A DNA stretch of 40,197 nucleotides. Source: an uncultured Chloroflexota bacterium (GTDB lineage Bacteria > Chloroflexota > Dehalococcoidia > Lucifugimonadales > GCA-002694895). The notes under the pieces are model-generated. The model did no database searches. It worked only from the letters and a program-made list of their open reading frames with translations, and was not told where the DNA came from. Below, in pieces: positions 19,372 through 29,479 of this stretch. The DNA is taken from assembly GCA_950054395.1 (NCBI GenBank), contig CATLOZ010000004.1, positions 1 to 40,197 of the forward strand. Direction: 5' to 3'. Position numbers and translations under genes: made by a program. Positions within the stretch are counted from its first letter, which is position 1, and the number at the start of each line of letters is the position of its first letter.

Positions 19372-20295
19372 TTATTCTTGTAAAATAAAATCTTTTTCTC
19401 TTAATAATATTTCTCGTGCTTTTGAAATGGAAATATAATAAATTATTGGTATATTTCCATTTTTAACAGCAACTCTTTTTTCATCTAATTGTTTTAATCT
19501 TAGTCGTGTTATCCTTGATGGTGAATTGGGTTTTGGAACTAAAGTAATTAGTGCATCAGACTGATTGAAATCTATATCTTTTGATTCTGAATCATTTAAA
19601 AACCCATCAGCTAAAAGTAATTGTGTAGTATTTGCAAACCTTGCAATTTTATATGAATCAATATCTATATTATCCTGATTGTTCAATTGCCATCCTTTTT
19701 CAGTTAAATTTAATTCAAATTGTTCACTTGGATAGGAAAATCTGATGGCAGCTAATTCATCTGCTGGGAAATTTGAGATAATAGGATTTCTCCACATATC
19801 TGGATTTGTTGCAAATATATCTGGGTATGGGCAGGTAAATCCAAAAACTTCATCAAGGTTAATTTTTTTAATAAAACATGTTTTTGTTTCCGGTTCCCAT
19901 TTTCCAACTATGAATTCTTCTTGTAGTGTTGATTGTAAAAAGAATTGAACTAAAGTACTTTCATTTTCATTAAGACCTATTCTATTAAAATTTTTGGGGT
20001 TTACTGATATCAATTCTGATTTTTGAATATTGTTTACTGCTTTCCAGAACAATGAAAGCTTTGGTTTAAATACTTCTTGTTTGCCAATTCGCCATGAATT
20101 ATTTACCTTATATAGTTGTGAAGACTGAGATTTGTTACTGATTGTGACCCTGTCAATTATTTTTTGATCAATGAAAATGATGCCTGAATCATCGTAAAGA
20201 TTATTTGTATTTGATACTAATATTTTTACACCAGCAATTGCTATACTTAGTATGATAAATATAGAGAATAATATAAATGTGGGTTTATTTTTCAT
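19372..20295 (-). CDS. DUF4340-like protein, Gld-like ABC module 1
   Basis: N-terminal TM, repeated LYKVNNSWRIG / FELNLTEKGWQLNN style; position 3' of the GldG-like gene mirrors module 2. Confidence 0.7.
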   Translation of the reverse strand: MKNKPTFILFSIFIILSIAIAGVKILVSNTNNLYDDSGIIFIDQKIIDRVTISNKSQSSQLYKVNNSWRIGKQEVFKPKLSLFWKAVNNIQKSELISVNPKNFNRIGLNENESTLVQFFLQSTLQEEFIVGKWEPETKTCFIKKINLDEVFGFTCPYPDIFATNPDMWRNPIISNFPADELAAIRFSYPSEQFELNLTEKGWQLNNQDNIDIDSYKIARFANTTQLLLADGFLNDSESKDIDFNQSDALITLVPKPNSPSRITRLRLKQLDEKRVAVKNGNIPIIYYISISKAREILLREKDFILQE

Positions 20296-22519
20296 CGCTA
20301 AAAGTTTTCTTTTGAATTGATTTTCTTTTTAAATATCTATAAAAACCAATGATAATAAATATAATTGGTGTTAGTACATAATTTAGATTTTTTGTAAGTG
20401 TTTGATGGCTGAAAAATTCACCTTTTGAACTCCAGTCAAGTTTCCTTTCTCTAATTACTTTTGATCTTATATCTGCTAATTTATTTTCTTGTGCTAACCA
20501 ATCTACCATGTTCATACCTAAAGCAAAATTTGATTGATTTGAACTTGCAATAAAATCTGAAAGCCAATCTGAGTCGGCTATTAGAATTGCTCTGATAGGA
20601 ATGTTACTTGATTTGTCATTATTTTGTATTTTGACTCCAATTACCTGAACACCTGTATTATCTCGACTTGCTTCAAAATTTGCCCCCGGACTTAAATCTT
20701 GATAGTCATATTGTATTGAAGCTGTAGGAGATGTAGTGATTAATGGTTCTACAATAATATTATTAATTAATGGTTTGATTAATTCTATTGAACTAGTCCA
20801 AGGAAATAAAATAGAATTTACCTTCCCTGTAGATTTAGAATCCAATGGAGGTGTTCGTAACCAATAAGGATAAGGTAATAATACTTCTCCTGACTGCGTG
20901 CTAAATGGCAATGTTTCATAAGAATTCATATCAAATAAAATATTGTTTTTTACAATTATTCCATAATTTTCCCAATATTTAGATCCACTAAATTCGTTTT
21001 GATAAGCAATCATTCTGTTGGTATCAATATTTACAGTATCAATCAGTATTAAGAAACTAGTTCCTTGATTAATATAGTTTTGAATTGTTTGGATAGAATC
21101 AATCTTCATATTTTCATAACTACCTCCAGGCAAAATAAAAACATCTGGTAGATTTTGAATTCCTTGCAGTTCATCAGGGGAAACTATATTTATGTTATAT
21201 TGTTGAGATAATAAAGATATAAATGAACTCATACCATATTGATCATTTTTAGATGAAGGGAGATTGATAAAAGTTATGGTTTTTTTTGTGTCATTTAACA
21301 TCTTAAATGTTAAAGATGTAATTTTATATTCTAATCCATCAAGTGATTCTATAAATGGAATAACTTCTTTGTTATTTGCATAGGCAATGGTCATACCTAA
21401 ATATCCTGTTTTAATCTGAAATTCCCCTTGCCTTCGGATATTAAACTGTACAGGAGGTATGCCTAATATTTCAGATTCTTCAGCATCTTTTTCATTAGCG
21501 TCTGGATATCTATGCTTAATTCTTACAAATTTAGATCTTGCATTTAAATCAGATAAGAAGTCATTAACATCCCTGGCTGTTAGAGCAGTATTAATGGGAT
21601 GATCTTTTGATTCAAATAAAGTAATTGTTACATAATCATCTAAATTATCAAATATATTTTTCGTTGAAGGAGCTAAAGAATATATTTTATCTTCAGTGAA
21701 ATCTACTCTCCCTTGTATAGAGTTCCCAAACCAAGCAAATACTAAACTTAATATAACTAAACTTCCCACACCGATACGTAAATTTCTGTATTGCATTGAG
21801 TTAGTATTTAAACTTTTCCCTCTTATACTAAGGTAAGTAAGACTTAGAAATGCGATATCAATGGAAATAAAATAAAGTACATCCCTAAGGTCTATTAACC
21901 CCCTGGTTATAGAAGAAAAATGTGTGATCGGACTAAGATCTTGTAATAGTATTGATAATTCAGATGGTAAAGTTATATTTATAAACTCTAAACCAATAAT
22001 AATTAATAATATGCTTATACTTAACGCAATCATAAAAGCTACAATTTGATTTTTTGTAAGACTTGAACTAAATATTCCTATGCTTACTAATGATGAGGAT
22101 AAAAATATAGCACCTAAGTACTGAGCAAGTAATGCTCCAAAATCTAAATTCCCAGCAAATACAAGGCTAAAAGGAATTATCAAAGTTCCCAAAATTCCTA
22201 TAACTACAAATATTAAGCCAGCAAAAAATTTAGATAAGATTACTATTACACCTCGTACTGGTTGAGTAAACAATATTTCTAAAGTTCCGTCTCTTTGTTC
22301 TTCAGAAAATAATCTCATTGTTGCTGCTGGTATATATATAGACAGAATCCATGGGAGCATAGAAAACATTGGTCTTAAAGAAGCTTCATTTGTAGTTTCT
22401 ATGGTTCTAAAAAACATAAATGAAATAGTAACTACAAATATTATATTTAATATATATCCTGTAGGTTGATCAAAATATGACTTTAGGTCTTTATTTAATA
22501 TTGTTAATAATGATCGCAT
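20285..22519 (-). CDS. fused ABC-2 permease (GldF-like) + GldG-like periplasmic domain, module 1
   Basis: N-term MRLFSEEQRDGTLEILFTQPVRGVIV permease signature; C-term FTEDKIYSLAPSTKNIFDNLDDYVTITLFES and a C-terminal TM, as in GldG-like proteins. Confidence 0.82.
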   Translation of the reverse strand: MRSLLTILNKDLKSYFDQPTGYILNIIFVVTISFMFFRTIETTNEASLRPMFSMLPWILSIYIPAATMRLFSEEQRDGTLEILFTQPVRGVIVILSKFFAGLIFVVIGILGTLIIPFSLVFAGNLDFGALLAQYLGAIFLSSSLVSIGIFSSSLTKNQIVAFMIALSISILLIIIGLEFINITLPSELSILLQDLSPITHFSSITRGLIDLRDVLYFISIDIAFLSLTYLSIRGKSLNTNSMQYRNLRIGVGSLVILSLVFAWFGNSIQGRVDFTEDKIYSLAPSTKNIFDNLDDYVTITLFESKDHPINTALTARDVNDFLSDLNARSKFVRIKHRYPDANEKDAEESEILGIPPVQFNIRRQGEFQIKTGYLGMTIAYANNKEVIPFIESLDGLEYKITSLTFKMLNDTKKTITFINLPSSKNDQYGMSSFISLLSQQYNINIVSPDELQGIQNLPDVFILPGGSYENMKIDSIQTIQNYINQGTSFLILIDTVNIDTNRMIAYQNEFSGSKYWENYGIIVKNNILFDMNSYETLPFSTQSGEVLLPYPYWLRTPPLDSKSTGKVNSILFPWTSSIELIKPLINNIIVEPLITTSPTASIQYDYQDLSPGANFEASRDNTGVQVIGVKIQNNDKSSNIPIRAILIADSDWLSDFIASSNQSNFALGMNMVDWLAQENKLADIRSKVIRERKLDWSSKGEFFSHQTLTKNLNYVLTPIIFIIIGFYRYLKRKSIQKKTFSDEK

Positions 22520-22521
22520 TA

Positions 22522-23505
22522 TTATTTTTCTTCTTCTCCAATTGTTAAAAATTTAAATACATCTTCAAGTTTTGGGCTAGTTTTGCTCATTGTAAGTAAA
22601 GTCCAATTTTCTTGTACTGCTTTTTTAAATATATCTTTTCTTGGGTCGGAATTTTCTTCTATTGATATAATAAATTTTTTAATTGTTTCTTCATTTTCTA
22701 TTATTTCTATATCTTCAATACCATTAATTGAATTTAGTTTTGTATGAATATCTTTTCCTATAATTTCTAATTGAATTGTTTGATTTTTATTCTGACTATT
22801 TAAAATTTCTTCAACAGTACCTTCAGTAATGATTTTGCCTTTATTGATTAGAATTATTCTAGAACATGTTGATTCTACTTCTTGTAATACATGAGTTGAT
22901 AACATAATAGTACGTTGTTTCCCTAAAGATTTAATAAGATTCCTCATACTTACCCTTTGATTGGGATCTAACCCTTCAGTTGGTTCATCTAAAATCAGTA
23001 TTTCAGGTTGATGTAATATTGCCTGAGCTAATCCTACTCTTTGTCTATAGCCTTTGGATAATTGATTAATTGGGCTATAGTAATATTCGTGAATGCCTGT
23101 TTCATCTACAGTATCTGTTAAATTGGTTTTATAATCTTTTGGTGACAAATTTCGCAAATCACTAATTAATTTCAGATAATCTTTAACAATCATTTCGCCG
23201 TATAAAGGATTATTTTCAGGAAGGTAACCTATTTTTTTTCTTGTTTCAATATCAGAGTCTTTTGTGTTTATTGAATCAATAAAAATCTCCCCTGAGTTTT
23301 GTGTGTAATAAGAGGTTAAAAGTCTCATCGTTGTACTTTTCCCAGCTCCATTTGGCCCTAAGAACCCAACAACTTCCCCTTTGTTTATAGAAAAATTTAT
23401 TGAATTTACAGCGACTCTGTCACCAAATGTTTTTGTGACATTTTCTACTACAATTTTGGCGTTATTATTTTCCATGATATGCTTTATTATATAAAAGTTA
23501 ATCAT
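22522..23505 (-). CDS. ABC transporter ATP-binding protein (GldA-like), module 1
   Basis: Walker A GPNGAGKST, signature LSKGYRQRVGLAQAI, Walker B ILILDEPTEGLDP. Confidence 0.92.
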   Translation of the reverse strand: MINFYIIKHIMENNNAKIVVENVTKTFGDRVAVNSINFSINKGEVVGFLGPNGAGKSTTMRLLTSYYTQNSGEIFIDSINTKDSDIETRKKIGYLPENNPLYGEMIVKDYLKLISDLRNLSPKDYKTNLTDTVDETGIHEYYYSPINQLSKGYRQRVGLAQAILHQPEILILDEPTEGLDPNQRVSMRNLIKSLGKQRTIMLSTHVLQEVESTCSRIILINKGKIITEGTVEEILNSQNKNQTIQLEIIGKDIHTKLNSINGIEDIEIIENEETIKKFIISIEENSDPRKDIFKKAVQENWTLLTMSKTSPKLEDVFKFLTIGEEEK

Positions 23506-23641
23506 ATTTTATCAGAAATTCTGTAAACCTATAATTTTTTTATATATATCAAATAATTAATTCACGAGTAGATATTTGTAGATAAGGAATTTATAATTAC
23601 ATATCAATAAATATAAATGATCATTTTTTAGGAAAGAACAA

Positions 23642-24523
23642 ATGACTAATAAAACCCAAACATTATATAAAAGTTATATAATTGAAGAATATTTTGCTAC
23701 AAAAAAACCTTACTATGTTTCAATTTCTGATGAAATAGAATTATTTGAAGCGGCTTATAAACAAAAACTTCCAGTTCTTTTTAAAGGACCAACTGGTTGC
23801 GGAAAAACAAGATTTATTGAATATATGGCATATAAGATTGGACAGGAAATGAAAAAGTCCAAAAAAAATAACAACTCTCAAATAAATATTCCATTAGTAA
23901 CCATTGCATGCCATGAAGATTTAACTGCCAGTGATTTGGTTGGCCGTTATTTATTGGAAGGAGATTCAACTGTTTGGCTGGATGGGCCATTGACAAGAGC
24001 TGTGAAAGCTGGGGGTATTTGTTATTTGGATGAAGTAGTAGAGGCTAGAAAAGATACAACAGTAATAATTCATCCTCTAACAGATCATAGAAGAATTTTG
24101 CCTGTTGAAAAGAAAGGTGAATTATTAGAAGCAGCTGATGGATTTTTATTAGTTTTATCTTATAATCCGGGTTATCAGAGCGCTCTTAAGGATTTAAAAC
24201 ATAGTACTCGTCAACGGTTTATAGCCATAGAATTTGATTATCCTTCTGTGGAAAAAGAAACAGAAATTATTGCTCACGAATCTGGCCTTGATGATGGTAC
24301 TTCAAATAAACTTGCTATACTTGGAGAAAAAATCAGGAACTTAAAGGAACATGGACTACCAGAAGGAGCAAGTACTAGACTTTTAATTTATGCCGCAAAA
24401 ATGATTTCTCAGGGTATTAAACCCGTTAGAGCTTGTCAGGTTGCTGTGAATTGGGCAGTAACTGATGATTCCCTGTTACATCAGGGTATACAGGAAGTAA
24501 TTACATCAATATTTCCTGAGTAA
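23642..24523 (+). CDS. MoxR-type AAA+ ATPase (CbbQ/NirQ/NorQ-like)
   Basis: Walker [18 protein letters not shown], Walker [38 protein letters not shown] sensor region. Confidence 0.9.
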   Translation: MTNKTQTLYKSYIIEEYFATKKPYYVSISDEIELFEAAYKQKLPVLFKGPTGCGKTRFIEYMAYKIGQEMKKSKKNNNSQINIPLVTIACHEDLTASDLVGRYLLEGDSTVWLDGPLTRAVKAGGICYLDEVVEARKDTTVIIHPLTDHRRILPVEKKGELLEAADGFLLVLSYNPGYQSALKDLKHSTRQRFIAIEFDYPSVEKETEIIAHESGLDDGTSNKLAILGEKIRNLKEHGLPEGASTRLLIYAAKMISQGIKPVRACQVAVNWAVTDDSLLHQGIQEVITSIFPE

Positions 24524-24532
24524 CTTAAATTA

Positions 24533-25099
24533 ATGGATTTAAATTTAGTTATTGATAGGTTTAAAACTGACAGAGATACATTGGAGATTAATGATATTCA
24601 GTATATTTCTTCAGCAGTATTATTACCTTTAGTAATTGATTCAAATCAATTATGTGTCCTGTTACAAATTAGAAGTGAAAACCTGAACCATCATCCAGGT
24701 GAAATTGGTTTTCCTGGTGGTGCTAAAGAAAATTTTGATTCAGATTTTGTAGAGACGGTTTACAGAGAAACAAAAGAAGAAATTGGCTTGAATCAAAATG
24801 AGATAGAAATCATTGGTAAATTAGATGATGTTATAACTTCAACCAGATTTTTGATAAAACCTTATGTAGGAATAGTTAAAGACCCAGGGGATTACAAATT
24901 ATCTTCTGAGGTCAAAATGGTTATAAATGTTCCTGTTTCAGATTTAAACAATCCAATTAATTGGAGAAATGATTATATTATTCATGAAAAATGTCTTATA
25001 AAATTAAAAACGTTTTACTATGATGGTAATATTATTTTTGGAGCGACTGCTAAAATTCTAAATAATTTTTTTAATATCATTGATTCATATAAAAAGTAG
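24533..25099 (+). CDS. NUDIX hydrolase (CoA pyrophosphatase-like)
   Basis: HHPGEIGFPGGAKENFDSDFVETVYRETKEEIGL Nudix box. Confidence 0.9.
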   Translation: MDLNLVIDRFKTDRDTLEINDIQYISSAVLLPLVIDSNQLCVLLQIRSENLNHHPGEIGFPGGAKENFDSDFVETVYRETKEEIGLNQNEIEIIGKLDDVITSTRFLIKPYVGIVKDPGDYKLSSEVKMVINVPVSDLNNPINWRNDYIIHEKCLIKLKTFYYDGNIIFGATAKILNNFFNIIDSYKK

Positions 25100-25107
25100 T
25101 ATTAATA

Positions 25108-28100
25108 ATGAGTAATATTTTTGAAAAGTATCCTGAGAATTTAAATATTGAATTTGATAATTCATTTAAAGTATTAAAAGATAACTTTTCTGATGAACAA
25201 AGAAATGAATGGGAAGATTTAATTAAAAGTATAACTGATTCAGGAGTACGTTCATGGGAAATTACTACTGCATTATTAAAAAAATCTGTGGATTTATCTA
25301 AGATATTAAAAGGAGCTGAATTAATACAATGGGCTAAGATGATAAGCAATTTAGTTAATTTATCACATGTTTTAGCATCTTCATATATTCAAAACTCTGA
25401 CAAATTCCTTAGTATTACTAAGGGCAGACATATAGATTCTATGAGTGTTATGGCGGAAAATATATATGATGGAAGTTGGAAATCCGGGAATTTTGCTTCC
25501 AAAGTTTTTGATCATTCACCAAAATTTTTAAAAGTTTTAACTTTTGCTGAATTTGAAAAAATAATGTATTTCCTAAATGAAATTACAACTCAGTCATATG
25601 ATATGGCTGTAGAATGCTTAGATTATAGCTATAACTTTTTAACAAAATTTCATTCCAAACATACAGGAATAGAATTTTTGAGTAATTTAAAAAGTAAGTC
25701 TAGTAGAGATTTAAAGAATATATTAGAAACATCCCCGAAATTTTTAGTCAAATTTGATGAAAATCAAAGAGTAACTTTGATGGAATTGATATTATCGATT
25801 ATTGATGCTGGTGGTTATTCTTCAAGTACTATAATGGATGATGTTGCCACTCCTTTTACATTGATTCATAGAAATAGTTATGATGAAATTTTAGAATTAT
25901 GTAAAGAACTGGGGCAAGTACAGCCACAGGTGATAATTGGTTTTCTTACAAAAGTTCCGGAAATTTTGAATAAAATTGATATTAACCAAATGAAAGAATG
26001 GTTTGATGAAGGAATTAAGCTACTTAATCTAAATAGAGATGCCGGAGTGGCATATTTTAAACTTGAATCATTGACTAGTGAAACATCACTAAGTCGTATA
26101 AGTTCATCTGTTGAATATGATTCTGTTAAAGATATATTACAATTATATTGTTCAGCTTTGGCTGGTGTTGATCTTGAAATACTTCCATCTTCTGAATTAG
26201 TAGATAAAAATATAGGTTGGTCTTCAACTATGAATCCTACTACTGAAGGAAAATCTATCTATGTCCCTGAAATAATAAATAGATATGATAGTAAAATTAT
26301 AAATTATAAATGGTTTAAAGTTATTTCAAGTCATCAGGTTGGCAGACTTGAATTTGGTAGCTTTAAATTTCACTTTGATTCTGAGAGTATTTATTTTAAT
26401 AATATGAGAGAGGATTTATATAATGATTTTTCAAAAAAAATAAAAACACAAGAGCAAATTCATTTTCCTCTAGAAGATGAAAATTCAGAAAATAAAATTG
26501 ATCCTGTTATAACTAAGAAAACTGACTTTAATAAATTTTTCGAATTATTTCAAAGCAGAAAATTGGTATCAGATATTTTTGCTATTATTGAAGACACTCG
26601 TGTGGAAAATCGTATTAAAAATAAATATTCTGGTTTAATAAAAGATTTTGATGATGTTAAATTACAAGCTTTAGAAAAAAGACCTAATATTAATACTCTT
26701 AATGCACAGGATGCAATGGTAGAATTTTTAGTGCAAATTAGTTTGGGAAAATCAGATAAAACCAAAGTACCAAAAAAATATTTAGATAAGTTTAAAAATA
26801 TGTTTATTATCTTAAATAAAATCGTGAATAATGATTCAGATGTTCATGATTCTTCTGAGGCTACAATAAGAATTTATAAATTAATACACTCTACTGAGAA
26901 TGAGAATACAGAGAATGAAGAAACTGAAGATCTTGATTTAGATCAAAATCAGGATCAAGATTATTATGAAGATGATAATATTTTGCAAGAAATAATGCAA
27001 TTTATGATGAATCAGGATTCTATGGATATACACAGTGAGTCTGACGATTATCAGTCTCCTGAACAGGTAGATTACAGAGGTGATTTCAAACCTGAATTAG
27101 TTCAGTTATTAGAGAATATGCGAACTATGGATAGCGAAGATTCTGAATTTTCACAAGAAAATATTACACCAGAAATGCTTAAGGAATTATTAGATCAAAT
27201 GGAAGATTTAGATATTGAAGCTACTGAACGTCCGATTGATTCTTCTACAGATATGATAGCTGAAAATATATTAAAAGAAATAAGTGCAGAATTAAGTGAA
27301 AATTCTAAACACAATCCTGGTGATACAGATAATTCTGAAGATTTTGAAGAACTTGAAACTGATGATCCTGAATCTTATATATATGATGAATGGGATTTTC
27401 GTTCAAACGATTATAAACCAAGATGGTGTATTGTTAAAGAACGAATAATGGGAGAAGGAGATAAATCGTATTATGATGAAACATTATTAGACTATAGTAC
27501 TATTGTTAATAATTTAAGAAGACAATTTGAAATGATTTCTCCTGAAATGTTAAAAAAAGTAAATAGATTAGAGGATGGGGAGGATTTTAATATTGATGAT
27601 GTTATAGAAGCATTTGTTGATATTAAAACAGGAGTGAGTCCTAGTGAAAAGCTGTACTGGAGAAGAAATAAAATACAAAGAGACGTTGCCTGTGTTTTTC
27701 TATTAGATGTGAGTGCTTCTACTGCAGAATCAATAGAAGATTCTAATACAAGCAATGATTGGGATGTTCCGGACGATCCTGTTGATTATATGAAATGGAT
27801 AAAATCAAGAAGGAAATCAGGAATTGTAAGAACCTACAAAAGAATTATAGATGTTGAAAAAGAAGCATCAGTATTATTAATTGATGCTCTTGAAAATTTA
27901 GGTGATCAGTATGGTATTTATTGTTTTTCCGGATACGGAAGAGAGAATGTAGAGTTTTATACTGTTAAAGATTTAGATGAAAATATGAATGATAATATCA
28001 AAGCTAGAATAGATAAAATGTCTCCATTACATGCAACTAGGATGGGGCCAGCAATTAGGCATGCTACTTCTAAACTTGAAAAAGTACAGTCAAGAACTAA

Positions 28101-28365
28101 ATTATTATTTTTAATCAGTGATGGCCGACCTCAGGACAGAGGATATAGCAGAGAGGGAGTGGAAAAAGAGTATGCAGTTCATGACACGAAAATGGCATTA
28201 ACCGAGGCAAAAAATAAAGATATTATACCTTTTTGTTTAACCGTAGATAAAAATGGACATGATTATCTTAAAACAATGACTCAGGATATGGGCTATGAAG
28301 TTTTAGATGATGTTACAGATTTGCCAGAAAGATTATTGGATTTGTATAGAACTTTAACAATGTGA
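25108..28365 (+). CDS. 1085-aa VWA-domain protein (CbbO/NorD-like) partner of the MoxR ATPase
   Basis: C-terminal MIDAS FLLDVSASTAES, LFLISDGRPQDRGY; acidic central linker; 3' of the CbbQ-like ATPase. Confidence 0.85.
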   Translation: MSNIFEKYPENLNIEFDNSFKVLKDNFSDEQRNEWEDLIKSITDSGVRSWEITTALLKKSVDLSKILKGAELIQWAKMISNLVNLSHVLASSYIQNSDKFLSITKGRHIDSMSVMAENIYDGSWKSGNFASKVFDHSPKFLKVLTFAEFEKIMYFLNEITTQSYDMAVECLDYSYNFLTKFHSKHTGIEFLSNLKSKSSRDLKNILETSPKFLVKFDENQRVTLMELILSIIDAGGYSSSTIMDDVATPFTLIHRNSYDEILELCKELGQVQPQVIIGFLTKVPEILNKIDINQMKEWFDEGIKLLNLNRDAGVAYFKLESLTSETSLSRISSSVEYDSVKDILQLYCSALAGVDLEILPSSELVDKNIGWSSTMNPTTEGKSIYVPEIINRYDSKIINYKWFKVISSHQVGRLEFGSFKFHFDSESIYFNNMREDLYNDFSKKIKTQEQIHFPLEDENSENKIDPVITKKTDFNKFFELFQSRKLVSDIFAIIEDTRVENRIKNKYSGLIKDFDDVKLQALEKRPNINTLNAQDAMVEFLVQISLGKSDKTKVPKKYLDKFKNMFIILNKIVNNDSDVHDSSEATIRIYKLIHSTENENTENEETEDLDLDQNQDQDYYEDDNILQEIMQFMMNQDSMDIHSESDDYQSPEQVDYRGDFKPELVQLLENMRTMDSEDSEFSQENITPEMLKELLDQMEDLDIEATERPIDSSTDMIAENILKEISAELSENSKHNPGDTDNSEDFEELETDDPESYIYDEWDFRSNDYKPRWCIVKERIMGEGDKSYYDETLLDYSTIVNNLRRQFEMISPEMLKKVNRLEDGEDFNIDDVIEAFVDIKTGVSPSEKLYWRRNKIQRDVACVFLLDVSASTAESIEDSNTSNDWDVPDDPVDYMKWIKSRRKSGIVRTYKRIIDVEKEASVLLIDALENLGDQYGIYCFSGYGRENVEFYTVKDLDENMNDNIKARIDKMSPLHATRMGPAIRHATSKLEKVQSRTKLLFLISDGRPQDRGYSREGVEKEYAVHDTKMALTEAKNKDIIPFCLTVDKNGHDYLKTMTQDMGYEVLDDVTDLPERLLDLYRTLTM

Positions 28366-29448
28366 TTATTTTTTTATTGGTGGATTATCATATAATCCAA
28401 TAATTGCATCAACCCATTTTGCATCAATCGCTAGAACAGGTTTAATATATTCATTGTTTTCTGAATACGCATAATAGCTTTTGCCATCTTCAGTTTTATC
28501 ACCTATCTTAAATAAGATGCCATCAATAAATTCAGTTCCTTTAGCTGAAAAAGAATTAAATCTTAATTCAATTGCATCACTTGTTTTGTTTATTCCGTAT
28601 TTTATGTAATCTTCTGCTTCACTGGCATCTGATTTAACAACAGTGATACTATTTGGCCCAGGTAATAAATGAGTGGATTGAGCCCATAATTCTTTATTAA
28701 GTGAAATTTTCTCACCTACTTTCAGGAAAGCAGCATAGCCCATTCCAGGTTCTTTATTTAGTGAATTAGATGTTTTTTCATCATTTGGATCAGTCAAATC
28801 CATAAAATACCAGTCTTTATTGTTTTTAGTTTCAAACTTTTTAGCAGGAGTAGCTTGGGATTGAATATCCCCTTTATATATTGCAAGCCCTACTATAGTT
28901 TCAGGGTTTCTTTTGACATACCATTTTGGAATTGGAGGGTCATCAATCAATCTTCCAAGTACATCATTCCATGATGAGGCAATGATGAATAATTCCTCAA
29001 AATCATTTATTTGACAATAATAATGTTTGAAATCTGAAGTAGCATCACCTAGTTTTAAACTTAAGTGTCTTCCTCCAATTAAATCAAAATTAATTATTAA
29101 TCTAGGGTCATCCAATCCATATTCTGCAGGATTATCAATTTTGTCTGCAACGAGCAGTCTTTCAGTTTTAGGACCACTTAATAATAAGGTTACACCACCC
29201 CATCTTGTATAACTAGGAGGTATTCCTTTAGGATCTACAAATGACCATCTATTAACTTCGTTTTTGTAAAATGATAATGATTTGTCTTTTTTTGTGAGTC
29301 CAATATAATTTATATCATCCATAGATACTTGGTAAAACCAGGGAGGATCTATTTCTACATCTTCACTTTTATAATTAGTAGTGTAATAAAAGAAAGCTCC
29401 TATACTTATTGCTATTATTGATAAAATAATTGTTATTTTAAAATTCAA
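28366..29448 (-). CDS. DUF4340-like protein, Gld-like ABC module 2
   Basis: N-term TM; YIGLTKKDKSLSFYKNEVNRWSFVDP; co-directional with the GldG-like gene. Confidence 0.72.
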   Translation of the reverse strand: MNFKITIILSIIAISIGAFFYYTTNYKSEDVEIDPPWFYQVSMDDINYIGLTKKDKSLSFYKNEVNRWSFVDPKGIPPSYTRWGGVTLLLSGPKTERLLVADKIDNPAEYGLDDPRLIINFDLIGGRHLSLKLGDATSDFKHYYCQINDFEELFIIASSWNDVLGRLIDDPPIPKWYVKRNPETIVGLAIYKGDIQSQATPAKKFETKNNKDWYFMDLTDPNDEKTSNSLNKEPGMGYAAFLKVGEKISLNKELWAQSTHLLPGPNSITVVKSDASEAEDYIKYGINKTSDAIELRFNSFSAKGTEFIDGILFKIGDKTEDGKSYYAYSENNEYIKPVLAIDAKWVDAIIGLYDNPPIKK

Positions 29449-29479
29449 AGTTTATTCCTTAGTTTTAATATAGGTTTAT

